64,000 bases of DNA from positions 639,030 to 703,029 of the forward strand of contig NZ_LR792632.1 in NCBI RefSeq assembly GCF_902827225.1. The letters are read 5' to 3'. Numbering within the stretch: position 1 is the first letter of the stretch; every line of letters begins with the position of its first letter. Position numbers and translations under genes: made by a program. Source of the stretch: Methanocaldococcus lauensis (GTDB lineage Archaea > AGJL01 > Methanococci > Methanococcales > Methanocaldococcaceae). Shown here piece by piece: positions 8,356 to 16,050 of this stretch. The notes below the pieces were generated by a model, which saw only the letters and a program-made list of their open reading frames with translations, was not told the origin of the DNA and ran no database searches.

Positions 8356-8717
8356 CTTTATACCGATGTTTAACTATTCTCTCTTTCCATTGGATATTGT
8401 TCCAGATAATATCGACAGCAGTTTGAGATAGATTTAAAAATCGATTAGAAAATTATTTATATTATAATTGTGAGAAACTTTATATGCCAGAACGATTTGG
8501 TTGGGGATTTTATTCCTCATTTTATCACCGAAATTTTTATCTCTTTTTGTATAAGAATTATTTTACAAAGTATAAAAAGATTTCTTTTTTAACTGTCGAT
8601 AAATGAGTATCTTTGTCTATCTATGCCTATATATTTTTAAACAGTGTTAGATAGCAATTTCTTAATTTCTGTAACATATCACAGTATATAAATATTCAAT
8701 TTAATTATATTACTAAT
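8356..8717. other. Intergenic stretch upstream of the tnpB remnant
   Basis: About 360 bp of AT-rich sequence between the tnpB remnant and the structured repeat. I see no credible ORF, tRNA or strong inverted repeat. It may contain the left part of the degraded element, but nothing in it is recognisable. Confidence 0.5.
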
Positions 8718-8922
8718 TAACCGATGAGAGGGCTCTGCCTTCGAGGTTATTATAAATGCTTATAAATTTCATTTGAAGGGCCGTTTCCGTTCTACCCAAA
8801 GTCCAATGAACCTATAGCAGAGAGAATGGTATTCCCAATGAAACAGGGTTGAATATCACCCATTTCCATGGCCGTAAGTTATTATATGTTATAATACTCC
8901 ATGGAAATGGGAAACGGTAACC
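8718..8922 (+). repeat. Structured dispersed repeat, copy 1 (possible ncRNA)
   Basis: About 205 bp, locally GC-rich for this genome, matching the minus strand at 24132-24327 with long conserved blocks: ccgatgagagg-ctctgcc-ttcgagg at one end, then ccgttctaccca, caatgaacctat, gcagaga, and the hairpin cccatttccatgg...ccatggaaatggg at 8859-8911. The hairpin has a 13-bp stem. A long-range pairing ctctgc (8733-8738) with gcagag (8817-8822) is also possible. Copy 1 lacks the terminal block present next to copy 2. It ends about 50 bp before the SRP RNA gene on the same strand and overlaps that gene's promoter region. Could be a noncoding RNA or the end of a mobile element; strand is assigned to match copy 2 read on the minus strand. 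Confidence 0.75.
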
Positions 8923-8936
8923 ATTAACCATCATAA

Positions 8937-8947
8937 ACTATATAAAC
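8937..8947 (+). promoter_or_regulatory. TATA box of the SRP RNA gene
   Basis: The sequence actatataaac, preceded by cataa, is centred about 29 bp upstream of the predicted 5' end of the SRP RNA at 8971, the usual archaeal TATA spacing. Confidence 0.6.
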
Positions 8948-8970
8948 CTGATTATATTATAATATAAAGT

Positions 8971-9297
8971 TGGTGTGCATGGCTAGGCCGGGGGGTTGGG
9001 CGTCCCCTGTAACCCGAAATCGTCCTTATGCGGGGGCCGAAAACCTGGGGGCGGTATGTCCTCCAGTCTTCTCTCCACAGGTCTCTCGATGATGCCTCGT
9101 CCCGTGGGGCTCGGCGGTGGGGGAGCACCTTCTGTAGGGAAGGTGTAACCCCCTTTACCTGCCGAACCCCGCCAGGCCCGGAAGGGAGCAACGGTAGGCA
9201 GGACGTCGGCGCTCACGGGGTAAACGGGGTTGAGAAGAGACCTGTGGGTAGGAGGGGGCTGGAGGACATACCCACCCCAGGGAAGCCATGCACACCA
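8971..9297 (+). ncRNA. ffs: Signal recognition particle 7S RNA
   Basis: The RNA is closed by a perfect terminal helix: tggtgtgcatggct at 8971-8984 pairs with agccatgcacacca at 9284-9297, which is helix 1, a mark of archaeal SRP RNA. The Alu domain near the 5' end contains ggctaggccgggggg and cctgtaacccg. The S domain contains the near-universal helix 8 segment gccaggcccggaagggagca around 9170-9190, where SRP54 binds, and the asymmetric loop acggtaggcag. About 327 nt, a typical archaeal length. The block is very GC-rich against the surrounding AT-rich DNA. A T-run (ttttttatat) at 9300-9310 may be the terminator. Apparent ORFs across it are artefacts. Confidence 0.97.
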
Positions 9298-9370
9298 CTA
9301 TTTTTTATATATCTTAAATTTTATTTTCTAAATATTCTAATTGATAAAAACTTAAATATGAGGGAAAATA

Positions 9371-9847
9371 ATGCTTATTGGTGTAATATCTGACACTCAT
9401 ATTTACGATAGAGCATATGAATTGCCAAAATCTGTTTTTGATGAATTTTCTAATGTTGATTTAATTATACACTGTGGAGATGTTACTGACAAAGATGTTT
9501 TAAATTTATTGAGTGATTTAGCAGAAGTTATTGCGGTTAGAGGAAATATGGATTATCTTAATCTTCCAAAACAACAAATTTTAAATATAAATAATTTTAA
9601 AATAGGAGTTATTCACGGAGATGTTATTTATCCAAGAGGAGATAAACTAAAATTAAGATTATTAGGTAAGGAGATGGGAGTAGATATATTAATCTCAGGA
9701 CATACACATACACCATTTATAGATGACTGTGGAGATGTTTTATTACTAAATCCCGGCTCTCCAACGGTTCCAAGGTGTCCTATTAAGTCAATTATGAAAT
9801 TAAATATTGAGGATAATGTTAAAGCTAAGCTAATTCCAATTGAATAA
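9371..9847 (+). CDS. YfcE/MJ0936-type metallophosphoesterase
   Basis: A 158-residue calcineurin-like phosphoesterase. All metal-binding motifs are visible: GVISDTHIYD (D-x-H), IIHCGDV (GD), RGNMDY (GNxD in variant form), GVIHGD (GH-like) and SGHTHTPF (GHTH), followed by NPGSPTVPR. It belongs to the small one-domain YfcE family, which hydrolyses phosphodiesters with Mn or Ni; the cellular substrate is unknown. Starts at ATG 9371 after AGGGAAAATA. Followed by a ferredoxin gene after 31 bp. Confidence 0.92.
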   Translation: MLIGVISDTHIYDRAYELPKSVFDEFSNVDLIIHCGDVTDKDVLNLLSDLAEVIAVRGNMDYLNLPKQQILNINNFKIGVIHGDVIYPRGDKLKLRLLGKEMGVDILISGHTHTPFIDDCGDVLLLNPGSPTVPRCPIKSIMKLNIEDNVKAKLIPIE

Positions 9848-9878
9848 TTTTATATAAATTTTATTTTTGGTGTTAGGA

Positions 9879-10040
9879 ATGGAAATATTAAATAAATGTG
9901 TTGGATGTGGTAATTGTGTTGTATTTTGTCCAAAAAAGGCAATAAAAACCTATGGGGTGGCGATTGTAGATAATGATAAATGTGTAAATTGTGGTATATG
10001 TGCAAAATACTGTCCAATTGATGCTATTGTGATAGACTAA
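9879..10040 (+). CDS. 2[4Fe-4S] ferredoxin, 53 residues
   Basis: A short gene starting MEILNKCVGCGNCVVFCP and ending CAKYCPIDAIVID. Two complete Cys-x2-Cys-x2-Cys-x3-Cys-Pro motifs (CVGCGNCVVFCP and CVNCGICAKYCP) bind two [4Fe-4S] clusters. The whole protein is just the ferredoxin fold, at 53 residues close to the minimal size. The start at 9879 follows a GGTGTTAGG ribosome-binding site. It acts as a soluble low-potential electron carrier; the partner is not evident from neighbours. Confidence 0.93.
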   Translation: MEILNKCVGCGNCVVFCPKKAIKTYGVAIVDNDKCVNCGICAKYCPIDAIVID

Positions 10041-10154
10041 AAATGAATTTATTCAAATAAAACGATAAAAAATAAACTAATAAAAATTAAAACGAACTAA
10101 AGTAATATAATGTAATAGAAAGATAACAATGTAAAGATATAAGGAGGTTTAAAA

Positions 10155-10769
10155 ATGTATATAGGAAGGTTTTTAGTGGTTGGTAAGACAAAGGATGGAA
10201 AACTCTTTGCCGCTTACAGAGTTTCGAGTAGAAGTTTTCCAAATAGAGTGGCTAAAAAAATAAACGATAATACAGTGGCAATAATTCCAAAGGACTTAAA
10301 TGAAATTTTTAAAAATCCTTATATCACTTACAACTGCATAAAAGTAGTTAATAATACTGTTATAGTCACTAATGGCTCTCATACTGATTTTATAGGTGAG
10401 AAATTACATTTTGGTAAAAGAGATGCATTAGCTTATGTATTAACCGTTATGGACTATGAGAAAGATGATTACAAAACTCCAAGAATAGCGGCAATATTAG
10501 ATAAAAATGAATGCTATATGGGATATGTTACTCATGAAGATATTAGAGTTAAAAAGGTTGAATTAAAAGAAGGAAAAGGTTATTATTTAGGAGTATATAA
10601 CTCATGTAAAATAGATGAAAATCAAGTTATAGATATTGAAGGAACCACTGCAGAAGAGATAGCAGAGTATATTTTAAACTACAAAGAATTTGAGCATCCA
10701 GTAGCATGTGCTGTAGCTGTTATTGACAAAGATAAAGTAAAGATAGCTACTAAAAATAAAAATGAATAA
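10155..10769 (+). CDS. purO: Archaeal IMP cyclohydrolase
   Basis: A 204-residue protein starting [31 protein letters not shown], which matches archaeal PurO, the enzyme that closes FAICAR to IMP in the last purine step in archaea lacking bacterial PurH. Other recognisable segments are [22 protein letters not shown] and TPRIAAI. Length matches the family. AAGGAGGTTT precedes the start. It stands alone; purT is in the same window at 56.8 kb. Confidence 0.93.
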   Translation: MYIGRFLVVGKTKDGKLFAAYRVSSRSFPNRVAKKINDNTVAIIPKDLNEIFKNPYITYNCIKVVNNTVIVTNGSHTDFIGEKLHFGKRDALAYVLTVMDYEKDDYKTPRIAAILDKNECYMGYVTHEDIRVKKVELKEGKGYYLGVYNSCKIDENQVIDIEGTTAEEIAEYILNYKEFEHPVACAVAVIDKDKVKIATKNKNE

Positions 10770-10818
10770 TTTCATTAATTTTTAAAAATTTTTAAATTAA
10801 CTATATTGCGTGATTGTT

Positions 10819-11448
10819 ATGTCTATTTTTTTATTTGAAAGGAACAATGAAAAAAATGTAATTAACAATATTAGACAACTTATTAAAATGGCTTTAAATA
10901 GCATTAATCTTTTGAAGGAGTATATGCACTCTAAGGATGAAAAACTATTGAAAGAAATTATAAAAATAGAGGAAGAAGGGGATGAAATAACTAAAAATAT
11001 AAGAATAAATTTAGAAAATGCATTTTTGCCAAATATGAAGAGAGAACTATCGAGGTCTGCTGAGCTTTTAGATGAAACCTTAGATAGCTTAAAACATGCT
11101 GCTATGCTTTATGAATTATTAAAATATGAACTGGATAGTTATTTAAAAGATGAAATCGATCTCGTTTTAATGATAACTGTTGATATGTTCAAACACTTAG
11201 AAAGAATTTTAGATGTTATTGAAAATGGAGGAGACTTAGATACAATAATTAAAGAAATTAAAGATAAAGAGAAATTTATTGACGACATTTATCAAAACAA
11301 AATTTATAAATATTTAATTAATTTAAAAATCATATCTTTTTGGGATGGGAAGATACTATGTGATTTTATTGATAACATAGTGGATATTAGCGACTACATA
11401 GAGGATGTTGCAGATGAATTACAGATAATGTATTTCCATATTAAATAA
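10819..11448 (+). CDS. PhoU-like DUF47 protein, partner of Pit phosphate permease
   Basis: A 209-residue all-helical protein with no membrane segment, of the DUF47/PhoU_div family. Acidic metal-cluster motifs appear as IEEEGDEITKNI (E-x3-D type) and DIVDISDYIEDVAD (D-x3-D-x3-E/D). Such proteins are normally encoded directly before a Pit-type phosphate transporter and regulate or assist it; that arrangement is seen here. The ATG at 10819 is preferred because GTGAT of the ribosome-binding site begins at the earlier GTG at 10810. Next gene follows with its ribosome-binding site beginning right after this stop. Confidence 0.88.
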   Translation: MSIFLFERNNEKNVINNIRQLIKMALNSINLLKEYMHSKDEKLLKEIIKIEEEGDEITKNIRINLENAFLPNMKRELSRSAELLDETLDSLKHAAMLYELLKYELDSYLKDEIDLVLMITVDMFKHLERILDVIENGGDLDTIIKEIKDKEKFIDDIYQNKIYKYLINLKIISFWDGKILCDFIDNIVDISDYIEDVADELQIMYFHIK

Positions 11449-11457
11449 GGTGATATT

Positions 11458-12342
11458 ATAAATTCCCAAATTTTAAATTTAATAGTAAGTTTTTACTTAT
11501 TGTTTATCTTAGGTGCTAACAATGTTGGAAATGCTATTGGCACAGCATATGCTTCAAAAGCGGCATCTTATAAAAGTTTATTAATTTTATTTAGTGTTAG
11601 CGTTATTGTTGGTTCTTTATTTGCTAAAAATGTTGGTAATACTGTAAATAGTATATCCTCAGAAGCTTTAATTTCCTTAATAATTTCTTCTTTAGTTATG
11701 ACAATATCAACATATAAAAAAGTGCCTATTTCTTTACACACTATTATAGTATGCTCATTAATTGGCTTAAATTTTAGTTCTTCAAATTTAAAAGTGTTTT
11801 TTAAAATATTATTAAGTTGGATTTTTTCTCCAACTATTGCAGTTATTATTGCTTATATATTCTATTTAACTTATGAAAGAATTAAGATTCCAATTTTTAA
11901 AAAATTATCTATAATTAGAACTTTATTATTACTAACTTCTGGAATAATTGCATTTAACTTAGGAAGTAACGATTTACCAACCATTTTAGGAACTTTTACA
12001 ACATCTCAAACAATCTATCTTATTGGAGCAGTTTTTTTGTGCTTAGGAGCATATCTATATGGAAACAAAATTTCAGAAACATTTACTATGATTACCAATT
12101 TGAGTGTAACATCTGCATTTATAGCCCAACTATCTGGAGGTTTGGCTGTAACTATATTTACTGCATTGGGAATGCCTGTTTCAACAACTCAGGCAATAGT
12201 TGGGGGTATTTTAGGGGTTGGATTAACCAAAGGAATAAAAACAATAAAGTGGAGTGTATTTAAAAAAATTATTTTTTGGTGGGTTGTGGCTCCAATAATT
12301 GCCTTAATAATTGGGTTTATTATTAAGAAAAAACTAATGTAA
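11458..12342 (+). CDS. Pit-family inorganic phosphate permease, probable ATA start
   Basis: A membrane phosphate/cation symporter with about 8-9 hydrophobic segments and the duplicated Pit signature: GANNVGNAIGTA near the N-terminus and STTQAIVGGILGVGL near the C-terminus. The reading frame is open upstream to 11455, but the only canonical start nearby is TTG at 11500, inside the first membrane helix and just before the signature. The ribosome-binding site GGTGAT at 11449 is followed by ATT and then ATA at 11458, giving a normal family N-terminus (xINSQILNLIVSFYLL). The gene 54431 has exactly GGTGATATTATG at this place, so ATA appears to be a mutated or non-canonical initiator. Coordinates use that ATA; TTG 11500 is the conservative alternative. 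Confidence 0.85.
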   Translation: MNSQILNLIVSFYLLFILGANNVGNAIGTAYASKAASYKSLLILFSVSVIVGSLFAKNVGNTVNSISSEALISLIISSLVMTISTYKKVPISLHTIIVCSLIGLNFSSSNLKVFFKILLSWIFSPTIAVIIAYIFYLTYERIKIPIFKKLSIIRTLLLLTSGIIAFNLGSNDLPTILGTFTTSQTIYLIGAVFLCLGAYLYGNKISETFTMITNLSVTSAFIAQLSGGLAVTIFTALGMPVSTTQAIVGGILGVGLTKGIKTIKWSVFKKIIFWWVVAPIIALIIGFIIKKKLM

Positions 12343-12356
12343 TTAAGGAGATTGTT

Positions 12357-12875
12357 ATGAACAATTTAATAAAACTTTTAAAAGGTTGTAAAAAATTAGT
12401 AATTATAGGAGTAGGAAATGAATTAAAGGGAGATGATGGTATAGGAGTATATGTAACTAAAAAATTAATGAATTACTTTAGTGAAAATAATAATTTAAAT
12501 AATGAAATTTTAAAAATAAAAAATCTATATTTAATAAATGCTGGAACTGTCCCTGATTTTTATACTGATATTTTGAAAGAGATAAAGCCTACTCATCTTA
12601 TAATTATTGACTGTGCTTTGATGAATGAACCTCCTGGCAAAGTTAAAATTATAAAAGAAGATGAAATAATAAATTACAGTTTATCAACTCACACATTACC
12701 AATATCATTTATAATTAAATATTTAAAGAATTTTGTAAATTTTGATGTAATAATTATAGGAATCCAGCCTAAGATTATAGATTTTTGTCCTATGTCTAAG
12801 GAGGTTATAGAATCTGGAGATAAATTGATAGAAACTCTTATAAACTGTATAAAAAAATTAAATCTAACAGAATAA
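12357..12875 (+). CDS. Hydrogenase maturation endopeptidase (HycI/HyaD family, M52)
   Basis: A 172-residue protease that trims the C-terminus of a NiFe-hydrogenase large subunit after nickel insertion. VIIGVGNELKGDDGIGVYVTKKL carries the family N-terminal motif with the nickel-sensing acidic residue in DDGIG, a second metal ligand is in LIIIDCALM (Asp) and the third in LSTHTLPISF (His). The HTLP motif is typical of the HycI-type branch that serves F420-reducing or Ech-type enzymes. AAGGAGATTG precedes the start, 15 bp after the permease stop. No hydrogenase genes are in the window. Confidence 0.9.
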   Translation: MNNLIKLLKGCKKLVIIGVGNELKGDDGIGVYVTKKLMNYFSENNNLNNEILKIKNLYLINAGTVPDFYTDILKEIKPTHLIIIDCALMNEPPGKVKIIKEDEIINYSLSTHTLPISFIIKYLKNFVNFDVIIIGIQPKIIDFCPMSKEVIESGDKLIETLINCIKKLNLTE

Positions 12876-12890
12876 TAGGATGTGATTGAT

Positions 12891-15710
12891 ATGATTGACT
12901 TTAAGGAAATAGAAAAAAAATGGCAAAAAAGATGGGAAGAGGCAAAGATTTTTGAGGCAGATCCTGATGATAGGGAGAAGTTCTTTATAACTGCGGCATT
13001 TCCCTACTTAAATGGTGTATTACACGCTGGGCATTTAAGAACATTTACAATTCCAGAAGTTGTTGCAAGATTTCAAAGGATGAAAAATAAAAATGTCTTA
13101 TGGACTTTTGGTTATCATGTAACTGGAACTCCAATATTAGGTTTGGCTGAGTTGATAAAAAATAAAGATGAAAAAACAATTTGGGCATATACAAATTTAC
13201 ACGGAATACCAGAAGAAGACCTTTTACAATTAACAACACCAGAGAAAATTGTAGAATACTTCTCAAAAAAGGCAACTGAGGCATTTAAAAGAATGGGATT
13301 CAGTTTAGATTGGAGAAGAAACTTTAAGACGGATGATGAAGTTTTCAATAAGTTTATTGAATGGCAATTTCATAAATTAAAAGAAAAAGGTTTAATTGTT
13401 AAAGGTTCTCATCCTGTTAGATACTGTCCAAGATGTGATAACCCTGTTGAAGATCACGACATATTAGTTGGAGAAAATGCCACTTTGGTAGAGTATATAT
13501 TAATTAAATTTAGAACAGAGGATGGCTACATAATGCCTATGGCTACTTTAAGACCAGAAACTGTTTTTGGAGTTACAAATGTTTGGATTAATCCTTCTGC
13601 TACATATGTAAAGGCAAAAGTTTATTTAGAGATAGAAAAAGAGGATGGAGTTGAATTAATTGATAATGGAATTTGGATAATGTCAAAAGAATGTGCTGAA
13701 AAACTAAAACATCAAAATAGAAGAATAGAGATTCTTGAGGAGTTTAAAGGAGAACTACTTATTAACAAAAAGGTTATAAATCCAGTAACTGGTAAGGAAG
13801 TTCCTATACTACCTGCTAAATTTGTAAAAACTAATATAGGAACTGGTTGCGTTATGAGTGTTCCAGCACATGCACCTTATGATTATATAGCATTAAGAGA
13901 TTTAGGATTAGTTGATGAAATAGATTTAATTCCATTAATTGATGTTCCCGGATATGGAGAGTATCCTGCAAAGGAAATTGTAGAAAAAATGGGTATTAAA
14001 AGCCAAGAAGATGTTGATAAGTTAGAGGAGGCTACTAAAAAAATTTATAAAGATGAGTTCCACAAGGGAGTTTTAAATGAAAATTGTTTAGATTATAAAG
14101 GCATTCCAGTTAGAGAAATTAAAGATAAATTAACAAAGGATTTAATAGATAAAGGACTTGCTGAGGTTATGTATGAATTTAGTGAAGAAAAAGTTATTTG
14201 TAGATGTGGAACTCCTTGTATAGTGAAGATGGTTAAAGGACAATGGTTTATAAAATACTCTGATAAAAAATGGAAGGAATTGGCTCACAAATGTGTAGAT
14301 AAAATGAAGTTTATCCCTGAACATTTAAGACAAGTGTTCCACGAAAAAATTGACTGGATGAAGGATAAGGCTTGTGTAAGAAGAAGAGGATTAGGAACTA
14401 AGTTTCCATTTGAGGAAGGATGGGTTATTGAATCTTTATCTGACTCAACTATATATCCTGCATACTATACAATTGCAAAATATATAAATGAATATAAAAT
14501 AAAACCAGAACAACTAACCTTAGAGTTGTTTGACTATGTATTCTTAGGTAAAGGAGATATTGAGAAAATTTCCAAAGATACAGGAATTCCAAAGGATATT
14601 ATTGAAGGTATGAGGAAAGAGTTTGTTTATTATTATCCAGTTGATTGGAGATGTTCTGCTAAGGATTTAATTCCTAATCATTTAACATTCTACATCTTTA
14701 ACCACGTAGCAATCTTTCCAGAAGAGTATTGGCCAAGAGGCATTGTAGTCAATGGGTATGTTACAATTGAAGGACAAAAGTTGTCTAAGTCAAAGGGTCC
14801 ATTAGTTCCAATAATAGAAGTGGCTGAAAATTATGGGGCAGATGTTGGAAGGTTTTATATAACAACCTGTGCTGAATTACCACAAGATGCTGATATTAAA
14901 TTTAAAGAATTGGAAAATACTAAAAAAGTTTTAGAAAGATTGTATTTATTTGCAAAAGACATTGCTGAAAGAAAGGATGAAGAAGGAAGTGAATATAATT
15001 ACATTGACAGATGGTTATTAAGTAGATTATATAGATCTGTTAAGCTATACGATGAATATATGGAGAACTTTGAACTTAGAAAAGCGGGAATATTACTCTA
15101 TCAACTGTTAGATGACTTAAAATGGTATAGAAGAAGGGGAGGAAATAATATAAATGTATTGAGGGAGTTCTTAGAAGTTATAATAAAATTAATGGCTCCA
15201 TTTACTCCACATCTATGTGAAGAAATGTGGGAAATGTTAGGAAAAGAAGGATTTGTTTCTTTATCTAAATTGCCAGAAGTTAAAGAGGAGTTTATTGATG
15301 ACAGTATAGAAAAAGGAGAGGAATATTTAAAATCAGTAATTGATGACATAAAGGAAATAATAAATGTTACAAAAGTCCAACCAAAAAGAATTTATCTATA
15401 TACAGCCGATGAATGGAAATATGATGTCTTAAAAATAATTAAGGAAAATGAAGGAAAGACAATTAAAGAGTTAATGCCAATTATTATGAAAAATTCAGAG
15501 TTCAGAAAGTATGGTAAAGAAATTCCAAAGTTGGTTAATCAATTGTTAAAAGTTAATGCTGATATTATTAATGAAGTAGAAATCCTAAAAAATGCCAAAG
15601 AATTTATAAAAAGAGAGTTTAATGTAGATGAAGTTATTATCAATGGGGAAGACAAAGGTAATAAAAAGAGAGTAGCAATTCCATGCAAACCAGCAATTTA
15701 TTTAGAATAA
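12891..15710 (+). CDS. leuS: Leucyl-tRNA synthetase (archaeal type)
   Basis: A 939-residue class I synthetase. The HIGH motif appears as YLNGVLHAGHLR near residue 45, the inserted editing domain has TLRPETVFGVTN and GTGCVMSVPAHAPYDY, a zinc motif CPRCDNPVEDHD is present, and the KMSKS loop reads GQKLSKSKGP. The archaeal/eukaryotic LeuRS layout (editing domain placed after the first half of the Rossmann fold, long C-terminal extension) fits the length. The start was placed at 12891, because the GTG at 12882 forms part of the ribosome-binding site GATGTGATTGAT. Begins 16 bp after the upstream stop. Confidence 0.96.
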   Translation: MIDFKEIEKKWQKRWEEAKIFEADPDDREKFFITAAFPYLNGVLHAGHLRTFTIPEVVARFQRMKNKNVLWTFGYHVTGTPILGLAELIKNKDEKTIWAYTNLHGIPEEDLLQLTTPEKIVEYFSKKATEAFKRMGFSLDWRRNFKTDDEVFNKFIEWQFHKLKEKGLIVKGSHPVRYCPRCDNPVEDHDILVGENATLVEYILIKFRTEDGYIMPMATLRPETVFGVTNVWINPSATYVKAKVYLEIEKEDGVELIDNGIWIMSKECAEKLKHQNRRIEILEEFKGELLINKKVINPVTGKEVPILPAKFVKTNIGTGCVMSVPAHAPYDYIALRDLGLVDEIDLIPLIDVPGYGEYPAKEIVEKMGIKSQEDVDKLEEATKKIYKDEFHKGVLNENCLDYKGIPVREIKDKLTKDLIDKGLAEVMYEFSEEKVICRCGTPCIVKMVKGQWFIKYSDKKWKELAHKCVDKMKFIPEHLRQVFHEKIDWMKDKACVRRRGLGTKFPFEEGWVIESLSDSTIYPAYYTIAKYINEYKIKPEQLTLELFDYVFLGKGDIEKISKDTGIPKDIIEGMRKEFVYYYPVDWRCSAKDLIPNHLTFYIFNHVAIFPEEYWPRGIVVNGYVTIEGQKLSKSKGPLVPIIEVAENYGADVGRFYITTCAELPQDADIKFKELENTKKVLERLYLFAKDIAERKDEEGSEYNYIDRWLLSRLYRSVKLYDEYMENFELRKAGILLYQLLDDLKWYRRRGGNNINVLREFLEVIIKLMAPFTPHLCEEMWEMLGKEGFVSLSKLPEVKEEFIDDSIEKGEEYLKSVIDDIKEIINVTKVQPKRIYLYTADEWKYDVLKIIKENEGKTIKELMPIIMKNSEFRKYGKEIPKLVNQLLKVNADIINEVEILKNAKEFIKREFNVDEVIINGEDKGNKKRVAIPCKPAIYLE

Positions 15711-16050
15711 AACTATTTTTACTTTTTAATAAAAATTATTAAATTAAAATTATAATATTATATAATAAAAATAGTCCTGATACGAAAACTTTTTATATGA
15801 TTATCAATATAATTATTTTTGGAAATATTGTATTAAATAATCATAAATATCTTTTTAATAAATATAATAAATCCAAATAATTTTAATTTTTACATAATTT
15901 ACGAACATCTAAAACTTGTTTTAGCGGATTTTCTATTTTTATTTGACAAGGTTTAATTTAAAATTTTTGTCTTTACCTTTAAAGTTGTTTAAAAAACTGT
16001 AATTAATATATTAAATAATTTAAATTAATAAAATGATATGGAGGGGGAAT
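15711..16050. other. AT-rich intergenic region with small palindromes
   Basis: A 340-bp gap without a credible gene. It contains the hairpin-forming ctaaaacttgttttag at 15909-15924 and an inverted pair atgattat/ataatcat around 15797 and 15845. Presumably the 3' end of leuS and the promoter of the KamA-family gene. A GGAGGGGG ribosome-binding site occurs at 16040-16047. Confidence 0.5.

Noticed and set aside
8952-9393. Open reading frames on both strands (77-121 residues) over the SRP RNA locus
   Set aside because: They arise because the GC-rich RNA lacks stop codons; the DNA is fully explained by an SRP RNA with its terminal helix and conserved helix 8.
12039-12263. Plus-strand ORF inside the phosphate permease
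   Set aside because: Out-of-frame shadow of a gene with clear Pit signatures.
15909-15924. Palindrome ctaaaacttgttttag as a regulatory site
   Set aside because: A short AT-rich symmetric sequence is expected by chance in this genome; no link to a start site or conserved copy seen.
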